Source of the DNA: Glandiceps talaboti
Lineage: Eukaryota > Hemichordata > Enteropneusta > Spengelidae
DNA length: 64,000 bases
NCBI RefSeq assembly: GCF_964340395.1
Contig: NC_135555.1
Location: forward strand, 21,696,447-21,760,446
Direction of reading: 5' to 3'
Shown here: positions 45,311-57,342 of the stretch, one piece after another
Layout: the number at the start of each line of letters is the position of its first letter
Numbering within the stretch: position 1 is the stretch's first letter
Notes under the pieces: model-generated
Database searches by the model: none
The model's input: only the letters and a program-made list of their open reading frames with translations
Told to the model about the DNA's origin: nothing
Position numbers and translations under genes: made by a program

Positions 45311-45424
45311 GGGTTGAGCTGTTGCTATGGGGTTGCGAGCTGTTGCTATGGGGTGAGCTGTTGCTATGGGGTTGAGCTGTTGATATGGGCTTCAGCTGTT
45401 GTTGTGAAGTTGAGCTGTTGCTAT
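45311..45424. repeat. 18-19-bp minisatellite (about seven units)
   Basis: Variants of ggggttgagctgttgctat in tandem. Non-coding. Confidence 0.9.
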
Positions 45425-46201
45425 GTTAAATTGTAATATATGTTAGATTTGAATATAAAATAGGCAAACGAGGGCACTGACAAGTGACAATATCTAAATT
45501 TCTGAATATGATTTGGATCAAAATATATTGTTATCATTATACAAATCTACACTTCTGATAATGTCATCTCTTTGGGCTTGATACAACAAGATTTGCAAAA
45601 GTTGTATTATCGGTAAGACTTCTTGGAGAATGAAAGGTTTATTGACCTGACTCTCGTCATAAATATATAATGAACAATTATAATATCGTCATTTAGAAGT
45701 AAAGACGACATCAAATATGAGTCGACATTTTTATGATTGTACATTTTGTCCATTACTTCTAAATGAAGTGTGTTAATTTTAATGATTACCAGAAACTATT
45801 CAAATCATTATTTGATAATATTTGATGACAGACGGTATGGTTGTAACTTGTAATGTAGGACAGTAGTGTAGTTGTTTTATGATGTTTTCTATGGTTTGGG
45901 GCTTTAGGTGTGTCACTCACATACTACCATATGTCGTTGAGTTGTGAATCATTCAATTTTGCCATTCAATTTCTTCTATTTTGAAAAGGAAAATTCACAC
46001 AATTCAAAAAGATTATCTCCTAGTATATATATTGAATTATTGAATATGAAATTCACAAATGTAATTAATTAATTTGATGTTGAAAAAAAATTTACATTTT
46101 AATTTTCATAATGTCTTTCTGTTTAAATGATTGCACACTGATCAGAAACAATTACATTGACAGTTAGATATTATATTCCTAATTATTTTGTTTTCATTCA
46201 G

Positions 46202-46332
46202 CCAAGGAAAATATGTGCGACCTTGTAGTGACAGAACCCTTAGATGATGACTATATTTTCAGCGAACTTAAATTAATGATGGAGCATAATTTTTATGGGG
46301 AGGTTAAACCATCAAATATTGGTACCAAATAA
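46202..46332 (+). CDS. Exon candidate of the second transcription unit, frame AKENMCDLVVTEPLDDDYIF
   Basis: ttttgttttcattcag is a strong acceptor. Entered in phase 1 the frame encodes AKENMCDLVVTEPLDDDYIF and then SELKLMMEHNFYGE before TAA at 46330. GC is above local background. Possible weak donors are after GAG (46303) and at 46322. The phase does not directly match the candidate first exon, so another exon would be needed. Protein not recognised. Confidence 0.25.
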
Positions 46333-46630
46333 TAGTGTACCAAGAGGGATACAATATATAAATTGAAATGTCTCTAGCTAACTACTCAAATTTTACATAT
46401 CAATTAAAAAAAAAAGATAATTTTCGAAATTTTAATTGATAGTGTGTTAATACCATTATATATGAGTGTATAAGTGTAACTTACTAAAAATTGATAGAAT
46501 AATAACAGTTTTCAGTGTTTTCAATCATATTTTGAACACTACAGAGCACCGAATATAATCACATGATGTTGTGAATGGCCATGGTATAAATTCTCTTCTT
46601 TCTTTTTTTTTTTGAGTGCATTCACACTTA

Positions 46631-46989
46631 GGCCAAATAAAAAAAGTTGTTTTGTTCCAGTTACCCGACCCCACCTAGTTTTTCACGCCGACCCTAAACA
46701 TTTTTTTACGTATTCGAGAAAAATAATAATAAAATCGTGAAAATTGTGGTCTTGCAAGAAATCAACTTAAAAAGACAATATAAAACTATTCTTCCAATCT
46801 GTAATGGCTGTACATCTGATAGAAAGAAATAAACAACACAGGGACCATTTGGAAAACAATGGAAAACCTGAACTAGACACTCACACATAAAAAAAAATAA
46901 TATAATAAAATAAAATAAAAAATCTACCTACCCCACCTATTTTAAAATTGAATGTAATCGGAACTGCACAATTTTTTTTTTTTTATGCC
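46631..46989. mobile_element. MITE family A copy 2 (about 359 bp)
   Basis: Left end ggccaaataaaaaaagttgt and right end ttttttatgcc, flanked by TTA and TAA, form an inverted repeat. The core is shared with 35317 and 62201. Confidence 0.75.
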
Positions 46990-47085
46990 TAATGTAGTTA
47001 TAGTGTAGGTTTACTTGTGTATGCTACAAAAGGTTCTGGCTTGCTGTATAGTAAGAAATTAAGTTGTTGTTTTTTCTTTCATCAG

Positions 47086-47159
47086 CGATGTTCTCCCTAG
47101 AATATTTGTCACATGAGGATTCAAACACCAATATTACATCTCCAGAAGTTGTCGATTGA
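47086..47159 (+). CDS. Exon candidate (MFSLEYLSHEDSNTNITSP, stop)
   Basis: A very strong acceptor (gttgttttttctttcatcag) precedes a 24-codon frame, entered in phase 1, with ATG at 47088 and TGA at 47157. Short and unrecognised; the splice acceptor is the main evidence. Confidence 0.2.
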
Positions 47160-47435
47160 AGATCTTGAACAAGAGGAGAATCTTAGGTCTGGTGTTTGCA
47201 TTGATAACAAAATGATAATATTTGTGATGTGATTTCCATTAGAAATTACAAGATGGCGAAATTGGCACCTTGTTACCCTTTCCAGGTAGAACAGTACATT
47301 GCATCATATGTTACATGTATTTTGGTGTGCTTGGTACCTAGTGTATGCAATGTTTGAAGCAACCATGAGTTTAACAGTGAAATCATTTTTAAAAAATTGT
47401 CCCCATCATGTGCTATTTTGATTTTTGTATTCCAG

Positions 47436-47508
47436 AGACCTGTCTTGGTGTTACTATATCAAGAAGCTCTCCACAACAGAGAGGTTCTGGAGATAGTAAT
47501 ACCAATAA
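47436..47508 (+). CDS. Exon candidate running into a minisatellite
   Basis: ttgatttttgtattccag precedes a frame reading TCLGVTISRSSPQQRGSG in phase 1. The frame ends at a TAA inside the adjoining 34-bp repeat, so a real exon end is not visible. Confidence 0.15.
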
Positions 47509-47731
47509 GACAAGGCTCTGGGCCGTGATACAGTAACACCAAGACAAGGCTCTGAGCCATGATACAGTAACACCAAGACAAGGCTGTGGGTGGTGATACA
47601 GTAACGCCAAGACAAGGCTCTGGGCATGATACAGTAACACCAAGACAAGGCTGTGGGTGGTGATACAGTAACGCCAAGACAAGGCTCTGGGCCATGATAC
47701 GTAACACCAAGACAAGGCTCTGGGCCATGAT
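47509..47731. repeat. 33-34-bp minisatellite (about 6.7 units)
   Basis: Unit gacaaggctctgggccatga plus tacagtaacaccaa. Because 34 is not a multiple of three and the minus strand has no stop in the unit, all minus frames stay open; these are artefacts. Confidence 0.9.
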
Positions 47732-48044
47732 ACTTGGTCCATGGTGAGTTAGCCTGTTCATAGTGCTGAATGATCGACTGCCTGACTCTGTTTAATATAT
47801 AGCACTCATCTCAATATTGAATAATTACTGAAACTGACGAGAGTCAGTCATTCAGTGCCAGTCATTCAGTGCCAGTCATTCAGTGCCATAAAGAGGCGAC
47901 TGGTAAGTGAATCCAAGAGCAACCAGTATAAATTTGGCACCCACTTGCCAGTTTGACTGGCAGTTTACCCAGTGAATAGCAATATGGGTGCTGAATTTGT
48001 GCTAGGGCCAACTGTAATTATCATGTTTTTCATCCACCACACAG

Positions 48045-48119
48045 TACTTTGACACTTGGTCCATGGTGAATGAAGACAACAGCAATCCTGAGTTAACAGT
48101 GAAATTAAAAGCCAGTTGA
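48045..48119 (+). CDS. Exon candidate (YFDTWSMVNEDNSNPELTVK, stop)
   Basis: catgtttttcatccaccacacag is a strong acceptor. In phase 0 the frame reads YFDTWSMVNEDNSNPELTVK then LKAS and TGA. A perfect donor-like ctg/gtaagt lies 142 bp before the acceptor (47903), so a very short intron is possible. Not recognised. Confidence 0.22.
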   Translation, partial: YFDTWSMVNEDNSNPELTVKLKAS

Positions 48120-49680
48120 TATTAATTCATACAAATGTTTGCATTCTCACACAGCACAGCTGAAGGTGTATAGACATCACAGCTTTGTAATTACATTCTT
48201 ACAGTAGCGTGTGTACTCTACTACATAGGTCAATAGTTACCCTCAATCAATGTACATAAACTTTCAGTCCCCAGGACTCAAACAAAGAAGTCATTTCATG
48301 CCATCGTGAGTAGACTGAAGTGAAGTCTTTCATCTAAACTGTTATTAGTGTACAAATACATGCATTGATTTCCATTCTTCAACACTAGCTGTGTTGTAGG
48401 GAAACGGTACAAGTGTTGTACAGGAATGTCAACGTACAAACAAACTCTTGAGTATTTGATTATTTGAAAATCATGATACATTAATGGCATATAGTAAGTA
48501 CCAAGTAGATATAGTTGTATCCTGCTTGTATTGAAGGATATGTCAATACTTTGTGTTATGAAACATTGCTGTGAAATATGATAAAACTTACATTTTAATC
48601 ATTTGAATTTATGATGAATCAGACACTATATAGTATATAACAGGACATGCCATTACCATGTGAGGAAATCATTACTTATTAAATACACTTCAGATTAAGA
48701 TTAAAGCTACACTTATAACTGGAATATTATTTTTTGATCAGACAACCAACAATATATTTACTGCAAATTGTTGAAATACCAATAATTAGACATTTTACGT
48801 AATAATTTGAGGTCTATTTTATCTACAAGTAGTATAGAAATAAGTTGAAATTGTGATTGCATAGAGGTGCTTATTTTTGGGTCCTTACCATATATCCAAT
48901 ATATCCAGTTTGATTGCATATATTGATCCATATTATATGTATACAGCTGCACTAATGCATTCACCCAAAGGTGGATTTCAGTACTGTGCAGGGTGTGTAT
49001 GATATTACTAAGTTTGTGAAGTTCTAAGAACATGTAAAGTGCGTATGGTTCTAAGAAATAGGCATTGCCAAGTATTAAAGTATGCATGTATGTCTCAAGA
49101 AGTAGGTGGGTTACTAGTTAGGATATACTAGTACCCATATATGGATAGTGTGAAAAGATCCAATATGTGTTTTTCCGGATGAAATTTTGCATTAAAACAC
49201 TTGTACAACGTGATGAGTGGCTCGGTGACACATTCATGTCGTTTTCTTAAAAATAAATAAAGTGTATTGTTTTTATTTTATCAAGAGGAGTTAAAGAGAA
49301 ATATCAGCAGCATAAAAAAATTGTCATATTACGTTGTAAAGTCTTACTTTTTAAATCCTAATAATGTGTTCATAAATGTGTAAGATTACACAACAATAGC
49401 TTTAAATTGTCCAGAATTTCCATGAGTTCGTAGAAATCAAGAATTCCTAATAATTGTTGAAAATGTAGTATTATATTACTATCGCTAGAATTCCATACTT
49501 TCTGAAGAAGTAAATTTTCCTTTAATATCATTCTAAACAATATCTTTGGCAATTTTGACCTGATTCTCTGAAACGTATATTCATGTATATTTTAGAATTC
49601 TGACACGTTTATTTACACATATCACAAATACCTAGTATGACCTCTATTACAAACTAGAGGTCAAATTTTTTTTCTCTCAA
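48120..49680. other. Non-coding stretch
   Basis: AT-rich, no exon or repeat family recognised. Confidence 0.5.
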
Positions 49681-49686
49681 AATTAG

Positions 49687-50222
49687 AATCCAATATGGCC
49701 GCCGAATACTGTTTTAATTCTATGGGAAGATAACAGATTGTTGATTTCCTTGACAACAAGATGGTGGACCCCAAATTTCTTTTATTTTTCCAAAAGAACC
49801 AGAAGCAATCCTCCATATGACAAGGTTTGGAGAGATTTCAGAACTTTCATTTTCAGTGAAATTCATCCCTGAGGTGCTTTCTATCTTAAACTTCCAAGAA
49901 AACTCCAACCTGTTCTCCGCAAAAATCAAGGAAAAAGTGAAATGAGGGGGTCACTGGACAAATTTCTAAAATAAAAGTCAATAAAATATCAAAATTTGGT
50001 CAAAATTTGGTTTTGTTAGAATCCAATATGGCTGAATGTCTAAAGTTTATTCTATGGGAAAATGAAAGATTTTTTACTTCCTTGAAAACAGGATGGTGGT
50101 GAACCCCAAAGTTCTTTAATTCATTTTAAAAGGACCAGGAGCAAGCTTTCACATGGCAAAGTTTGGAGAGAATTGAAGAACTGTTGATGACAATTTGTCT
50201 CCAGGGCACATTCTACCTAAAG
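49687..50222. repeat. Two tandem copies of a dispersed about 205-bp repeat
   Basis: Copies at 49687-49895 and 50020-50222 begin aatccaatatggc and share tctatggga, aagatggtggaccccaa, ggtttggagaga and tccctgaggc-type blocks. A third copy is at 54845. Confidence 0.75.
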
Positions 50223-51694
50223 AAGGCATTTTGCATTCACTCCATTTCAATATTGGGATCTTACCCAACAAATGAAAACACATAAAACACATAAAAATAC
50301 ACAAAATTGAATTTATTCCTATCAACATTCTAGTGTAAACTGTTGTAATTTTCAATTTTTTAAATCAAAATTCCCCAAACAAGGAGAACTGTCGACTCTA
50401 TTCTCAATTCTAGACTTCTATCTTATTATAATATAATAACTACCTACCATATAGCATAGGCTAAAATACATATAGTTAGTAATTACGTGTTAGTGCTTTG
50501 CTCAGTTCATAATGACAGATAATTTGTATAATGTATCTCACCTTTCCAGATCAAATGATCTCATGCATGACATTATCTTCAGAGAACCAAATTTGTCAAC
50601 CGTATTTCTGTCGCCATAGTAATTGATGATTTTACTAAATGAGATTGCTGGAGGAGAAGAACTGTTTTCAGTATGTATTAATTATCTGTTGTGAATTAGA
50701 AAGTGAAAAAGACAATCTGTTGTGTACCCCAGGCTGACCATTTCTCTGAATCAGCTGACAAGTTAAGTATCACTCTATAAGAACTTGATTGATGGCAGGC
50801 ATTGTGTTTCCTTTCACTGTCAATCAGTTTGATTGACCAGTATTGTTTTTCCTTTCACTGTCAATCAATTTGGTGACTCAGAGGTAATCAGCATGGATAT
50901 ATCTGTCTTATAGAAGAGTTTAGCGATATCAAATGTGAAGTGTTTTAAAAATGATTTCAAAATATTTGTGGTTCAATTGCTGATAACTTTAATGCATGTA
51001 CACGCACACATGCACGTATGTGTGTACATGTGTGTGGTGTGTCCTGTGTGTATGTGTGGATATCAGTCTGTATTTATAGATGCGTTTGTATTTTTTCCAT
51101 TGTCCCTTTGTATCAGAAATCTGGTAACATTCACAAATTACTTTAAGTTAACAATGACATACAATGTTTTGCCAATATTTAGTCTCCCTGTATCAGAAAG
51201 GGGGTAATTTAGTAAAGCTTACAGTTACATAGTTCTCAATAGACAATATCCTGAGAATCTTTTGGAATCATTGCAAAATGTCTTGGAACTGAGGAATATG
51301 AAGAATGAAGAATATTCTGTATATGAAGAGATATCGACCTGTAAGTGTGCAAAAGTAATCAATTAATACTGTCCTTATCAATCCATGACGTTTTGAATTA
51401 CAGTTCTTTGATAAAAGGCATAGGCATGATAATCGTGGGCAAACTACCTAAGGAATAATATGTGTACTGATAAATAGACCGGTGTACCATGTGAAGTTCG
51501 AATATTAAAACAGTAAAGTGTACATAGAAAGATCTAAGAATCATGTGCACCAAAACAACCTAAAGACACGCCCCGATAGAATGGACATAGTTATATTGTA
51601 TAAAACCTTTTTGGAGTTGTACCAGAGTTGTAAATTGTAATATATAGATAAGGATATCGGTATTGCTTCAAGACACAACATGTTATCTTTATAG

Positions 51695-51755
51695 TTGGGA
51701 AGAGTTTGACAAGAATCATGATGATGTTGTCAGTGTACCTCCTGGCCAACATTGA
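51695..51755 (+). CDS. Terminal-exon candidate (WEEFDKNHDDVVSVPPGQH, stop)
   Basis: catgttatctttatag precedes T TGG GAA, a phase-2 frame that matches the phase left by the candidate first exon at 32532 and stays open to TGA at 51753. The joined product would be only 37 residues with a myristoylation start. Supported only by phase, acceptor and composition. Confidence 0.22.
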
Positions 51756-51929
51756 GTCATCATGGCTACCTAGTTACTACTGTGGAAACTTAGCTTTCGG
51801 CTGACTATTGAAGTGTGATCAGTTTGGTTCAAATCTTGTCCAAAGGTGATACAGAATGATTGGGACACACAAACAAATGTATCATGTTGCTTATTATATT
51901 ATATCATGCTACTATGCGCCATTCTGATT

Positions 51930-51985
51930 GGATAATAACTGTGGTAAAATCCCATTTTACCACGGCTGGCAGTGGTAAAATGGGC
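51930..51985. repeat. Short palindrome plus third half-copy
   Basis: GTGGTAAAAT, CCC, ATTTTACCAC form a 10-bp stem (51941-51963); GTGGTAAAATGGG follows at 51972. Probably the edge of a degraded repeat. Confidence 0.6.
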
Positions 51986-52061
51986 CCCTAAACTAGCATA
52001 TGAATAGTACATACAAGCTGAATGTGTTCGTTCTTATACCAATAAGTTAACACTTCCTCAG

Positions 52062-52259
52062 AGTAAAGGTGTGTCAGGTATCCTGTACAATAGTTTGGGT
52101 TACAGTAGTCCAAATAATTCCACTGATAACCTTGCGATCGAAAGCAACGATCGATCAGTGGCTTCAACATCACTGGCCATGGCTGATAAGGTACAAGTTC
52201 TCCCATGCAACGAGCCGTCTCAGCGTCCTGCTCTCGTTGAATCAAGCAACACCAATTGA
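52062..52259 (+). CDS. Terminal-exon candidate, Ser/Asn-rich C-terminus
   Basis: ttaacacttcctcag precedes a phase-0 frame of 65 codons. It contains SKGVSGILYNSLGYSSPNNS, ESNDRSVASTSLAMADKVQV and SQRPALVESSNTN, then TGA. GC is higher than in the surroundings and an AATAAA lies at 52563. The phase matches the exit of the 13-nt microexon candidate. This is the best of the downstream exon candidates; the protein family is not recognised. Confidence 0.35.
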   Translation, partial: SKGVSGILYNSLGYSSPNNSTDNLAIESNDRSVASTSLAMADKVQVLPCNEPSQRPALVESSNTN

Positions 52260-52562
52260 ACTTTTAACCATCAGTCAAGTGCGTCAGGATTATTTCAAAA
52301 CTGTACATTTTCAGGTTCAGTCAATGTTCAATTTGTTAACCATTAAATTAAAGTAGACTGTGTAACGTCGCGTCTCTGATTTACTGTCTCGAGCTTTCTC
52401 CGATTCAACTGATTCAACGCCGAGACATCTATTTTTAGCAGTGTACAAGATTGTATTGTTCATATGTAAATATCCAAACAAAATTGTTACTTTCTTTGAC
52501 CTCTTGCCCCGTTTTCTTTGTTGCTAGTTTCAACGCGTTTTCGATATGCATTATATGATGTA

Positions 52563-52568
52563 AATAAA
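52563..52568 (+). terminator. Candidate polyadenylation signal (AATAAA)
   Basis: Lies about 300 bp after the candidate stop at 52259, a suitable distance for a short 3' UTR. Confidence 0.35.
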
Positions 52569-52775
52569 GTAATTTATCAATGCAATGCAGTGTATGGTTT
52601 GTGTTCATAACGTTCATGCAGTGTGTGTAGGGGCGACATGAACGTATCCACTCATCAAAATATGCTCGTTCCCGACGATCTATTACCGACGATCTTTTTC
52701 TGTACGTGCGAATTCGCCTTTTTCAGGCATATAAATAACCACAGAATCACATTTAGAAGATATAGACACATATTT

Positions 52776-52916
52776 TGATATAATATAATAGCAATAACCC
52801 CCGCCGAAGGCGGGTATACACTCGAATTTGGTACAATTCGCTCCATATAGCACTTGCCATGTACCAAAATCTCGTGTATACCCGCCTTCGGCGGGGGTTA
52901 TTGCTTAATTATATCA
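52776..52916. mobile_element. GC-rich palindromic MITE-like element (141 bp)
   Basis: Arms of about 56-58 bp are near-perfect inverted copies, each with gcaataacccccgccgaagg and cgggtatacac. Each arm itself contains a perfect 6-bp hairpin, CCCGCC GAA GGCGGG (52800-52814 and its mirror). The surroundings are strongly AT-rich. Confidence 0.85.
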
Positions 52917-52924
52917 TAGGCTTT

Positions 52925-53096
52925 AATCCTATACGCTTAAATGGCTGCAATGGATTGTATGCTCCCCGGGGAGTTGAGGAAGACTAAAGGGCCATTGTGC
53001 CATTCTGATCTGAGCCAGGGGTAAAAATTGTAAAACACGTTGAGCATGGCATGGGAAAGTGCTATATAAGAACCCAACATTATTATTATTATTATT
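52925..53096 (+). mobile_element. SINE 3' part with (ATT)n tail
   Basis: tctgatctgagccaggggta, cacgttgagcatggcat and gtgctatataagaacc followed by (ATT)n resemble the common metazoan SINE/LINE 3' end. The 5' head (tRNA- or 5S-like) was not recognised. Confidence 0.6.
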
Positions 53097-53799
53097 TCTG
53101 CTGGAATAGTCACCATATTTGTGTGAAAATCCACCAATTCAAGAACAGAAAAATCACAGGCACTTTATGCAAGTGTTATGAGATTTAACCGTTCTATTTG
53201 TATCGTGTTAGTCAAGATATAACCAAGCAATCAATGTCATCCATTAGTCATACAGAAGTAAAGTATTTGGGAGAGGAGTATGTCTTGTATGAAGACTTGT
53301 AACACATAAAGATGTGTAGGAGTTCATAGAGTTCGATTCTGAAAATTTCATTAATATGTTCATATACCTTAACACTTCATTTTATTTAATTTCGTGTGAT
53401 ATCAATTCTGAAGGTGACACCTGAAGTAATATTGAATTATTAATTCTAATCTAACATGTGTAGGACTACTAGGAGTTTAATTCGGTTTTAAAATAGCATT
53501 TTATTAATTTGTTCATGTTCCACACCGCTATATATTGTTTTATCATTTTTTTCTTGAAATGAATGTTAGGTGACTTATAGAAGTAATATCGAAAATATTG
53601 ATTTCAACAAGTGAAGATGTGTAAGAGTTTAATTCTGAAAGTTGTACGTCATTTTTAGTCCTAATGATGTTTATGACAAAATGATGGCCAAATTTGTGAT
53701 ACAAATGCACATTTGCCTCATATCCCTCCAAATGTTTGATACATACGAATACCATTCAAATGCCTACCACACATTTTGAATGTGAAGCCAGCTAAGGAG

Positions 53800-54290
53800 A
53801 CCTTAACCTTTGACCCTGACCAACTTTCTAAAGGTCAAATAGCCAAAATTTGTCTTACTGATATAACTCAAGAAGTTCAATATGTCTAGTCATATTATCA
53901 AAAGACCTTTGATCTTGACTGCCATCTGCAAGGTCAAATAACAAATTGCTCAATAACTTATGTTTTGTATTTAGATATGTCATCCAAGTGTCTGCACTAA
54001 AACTTTGACCTTGACCTTCATCTTCAAGGTCACATAACAAATTGCTCAATAACTTATGTTTTGTATTTAGATATGCCATTCAAATGTCTGCAGCTATATT
54101 TATAGAGGTAAGCTTTCAGATGGGTACTAAGACTTTGACGTTGACCTTCATCTTCAAGGTCAAATAGTAAATTATTCAAAAAGTTTGCTTTTTGCCGAGA
54201 GACACAAATGTGCACATCCACATTAAGTTTACAATTCAGACTGACTTTTGACCTTGGACTTATTCTTCAAGGTCATATTTACATTTGCAC
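53800..54290. repeat. Five-unit repeat with inverted TGACCTT / AAGGTCA half-sites
   Basis: Each unit has a tttgaccttgacc-like element and 8-15 bp later tcaaggtca (54024, 54154 and 54267; variants at about 53830 and 53929). Spacing is about 95-130 bp. TCAAGGTCA is the extended half-site of ERR/NR5A nuclear receptors; the pairs could also form hairpins. Function not shown. Confidence 0.7.
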
Positions 54291-54844
54291 AATAACTTTG
54301 CCAGGTAACAAACCAGTTATGTTTTCTAAGAAGGCTTGTATTAAATTGTTCATATTCCACAACACATCTTCATTAAAATGCCTTCTTGTACATGAACACA
54401 ATATACCAATCTGGTAATTAGTAAAAATTAGTCTTTGAGAACTAGCTGAAGTCTGGAATAATAAAAATGTTCTAGTGGCAAAAATATCTGTTTACCGTCA
54501 GTGAAATGATATGTTGTGGTGGTACTTTGATATCATACTATGTTGGGAATAAAATGACAAATTTCATTCTAGTTTTATAATTATGACAATGTAATACATT
54601 TCTGACATGTTATTTCTAGGATGGTAACTTGTGAAAGGAAATACAATAACAGTTAAGAATATATCTCATGTCAATATTTAAGATAAAGCAGTGTGTGCCT
54701 TGGAAATGAAAATCTGAAATTTTGCTGTAACTTTGTTCAAAAAAACTCAAACCTGTTCTGTATTAAATCAAGGGGAAACAATCTGGGATAACCACATAAG
54801 TTTTTGAAGTAGAACTCAAAATGATTAAGGTCACCTCATGTAAG

Positions 54845-55046
54845 AATCCAATATGGCCTCAAAATATTAATGGAATTCTATGGAAAAATAGTTAAATTTT
54901 AGATAACCCTGAAAACAAGATGGTGAACCCCAATATTTCCTATATTATTTCAAAAGGACATGAAACAAGCTAAATAATGTAAAGCATGGAGAGATTTGAA
55001 TAACTTTGATATTCATCAACATTTGTCCCTGAGGCACATTCTGCGT
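54845..55046. repeat. Third copy of the aatccaatatggc repeat
   Basis: Same block order as the copies at 49687 and 50020, including aagatggtgaaccccaa and gtccctgaggcacattctgc. Confidence 0.7.
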
Positions 55047-55941
55047 TAATGGACCACAGACTGGTAAAAGATAGTGACATCTTTAAATGTATCTATCTCA
55101 ATATGTTGACATTTCTAAAGTGTGTCATTGAACTGTGACAGTGAAAGGTGACAGTGACATTTCTATTTAGTGTCTTTATAGCAATTGATCATTTTTGGAA
55201 TTCTTACTCATGTCATGTTTGGAATTCTCGCTAATGTTAGCTTTTTCCAGGAAACATTAAATATATAGTTTTAAATATCTTTTGTTGTAAACAGTTCTTT
55301 TTTTCATTTTGCCTAAAGCCTTGCTAGCAACTAACATACAGGATTTATATGTGGCCTTTTTTTGTATCCATTAGTAGGTATAGGTATATTTACTAGAAAA
55401 GTATTAATTCAATCTGACCTGATAGGATCTACAGTACAGGCCACCTTAAGTTGTAGGCTATATTTATTGATATACCCAAATACCATATATGAGATGTCTA
55501 TTAAGGTTGTCTTTTAATTAGACATTATATGTCTGTGAGGTATATATATATGCAACATCAAAAGTATAGATCTAAGTAAATCTTAACTGATTAGATTCAA
55601 ACTGCAGCTGTATTTGTATCAGTTATGTGTACTTTACATATCATGGGTTGTTACCATGGTTACTGCCTTGGAACAAAAAGTTGGAGTCTGTCATAAACTT
55701 TGTCACCTGGAAAGGCTGATTTCTACTAAATGTATGTAACGTAATCTGTCTCACCTCAAACATCGTGTTTCATATTTGTGATTATAGCAAAGCTATACTT
55801 CAAAACTTAAATACAGTGACAGTAATTTAAGATGAAATGTTTGAGGCAAGACAGACTCCCCTCTAGGAGGTAAATCCATTGCCCTGTTAGAAACAAGGTA
55901 TGGTAATAATACTGATGAAGGTATGGCAAATATCAAAGCAT

Positions 55942-57342
55942 TATTGTAAACTAGGCGATTCACAGAGTACGTCAAGGCAATATTGTCTGTAAACTAGGCC
56001 TGTCACAGAGTACATCAACGCAATATTGTCTGTAAACTAGGCCTGTCACAGAGTACATCAAGGCAATATTGTCTGTAAACTAGGCCTGTCACAGAGTACA
56101 TCAAGGCAATATTGTCTGTAAACTAGGCCTGTCACAGAGTACATCAAGGTAATATTGTCTGTAAACTAGGCCTGTCACAGAGTACGTCAACGCAGTGTTG
56201 TCTGTAAACTAGGCCTGTCACAGAGTACATCAAGGTAATATTGTCTGTAAACTAGACCTGTCACAGAGTACGTCAAGGCAATATTGTCTGTAAACTAGGC
56301 CTGTCACAGAGTACATCAAGGTAATATTGTCTGTAAACTTAGGCCTGTCACAGAGTACATCAAGGCAATATTGTCTGTAAACTTAGGCCTGTCACAGAGT
56401 ACATCAAGGTAATATTGTCTGTAAACTTAGGCCTGTCACAGAGTACATCAAGGCAATATTGTCTGTAAACTTAGGCCTGTCACAGAGTACATCAAGGTAA
56501 TATTGTCTGTAAACTAGGCCTGTCACAGAGTACGTCAAGGCAATATTGTCTGTAAACTAGGCCTGTCACAGAGTACATCAAGGTAATATTGTCTGTAAAC
56601 TAGGCCTGTCACAGAGTACGTCAAGGTAATATTGTCTGTAAACTAGGCCTGTCACAGAGTACATCAAGGTAATATTGTCTGTAAACTAGGCCTGTCACAG
56701 AGTACATCAAGGTAATATTGTCTGTAAACTAGGCCTGTCACAGAGTACATCAACGCAATATTGTCTGCAAACTAGGCCTGTCACAGAGTACATCAAGGCA
56801 ATATTGTCTGTAAACTAGGCCTGTCACAGAGTACATCAAGGCAATATTGTCTGTAAACTAGACCTGTCACAGAGTACATCAAGGTAATATTGTCTGTAAA
56901 CTAGGCCTGTCACAGAGTACGTCAACGCAGTGTTGTCTGTAAACTAGGCCTGTCAGAGAGTACATCAAGGCAATATTGTCTGTAAACTAGGCCTGTCAGA
57001 GAGTACATCAAGGCAATATTGTCTGTAAACTAGGCCTGTCACAGAGTACATCAAGGCAATATTGTCTGTAAACTAGGCCTGTCACAGAGTACGTCAAGGC
57101 AATATTGTCTGTAAACTTAGGCCTGTCAGAGAGTACATCAAGGCAATATTGTCTGTAAACTTAGGCCTGTCACAGAGTACATCAAGGTAATATTGTCTGT
57201 AAACTTAGGCCTGTCAGAGAGTACATCAAGGCAATATTGTCTGTAAACTTAGGCCTGTCAGAGAGTACATCAAGGCAATATTGTCTGTAAACTTAGGCCT
57301 GTCACAGAGTACATTAAGGCAATATTGTCTGTAAACTAGGCC
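55942..57342. repeat. 43-44-bp minisatellite, about 32 copies
   Basis: Unit gtaaactaggcctgtcacag plus agtacatcaaggcaatattg and tct. Runs of the extra-T variant (aacttaggcc) cluster at 56330-56510 and 57110-57300, showing block duplication. Confidence 0.97.

Noticed and set aside
47413-47761. Minus-strand frames of 64-109 codons rich in ALSWCY
   Set aside because: All are the 34-bp minisatellite read in three frames; no stop occurs in the unit on that strand.
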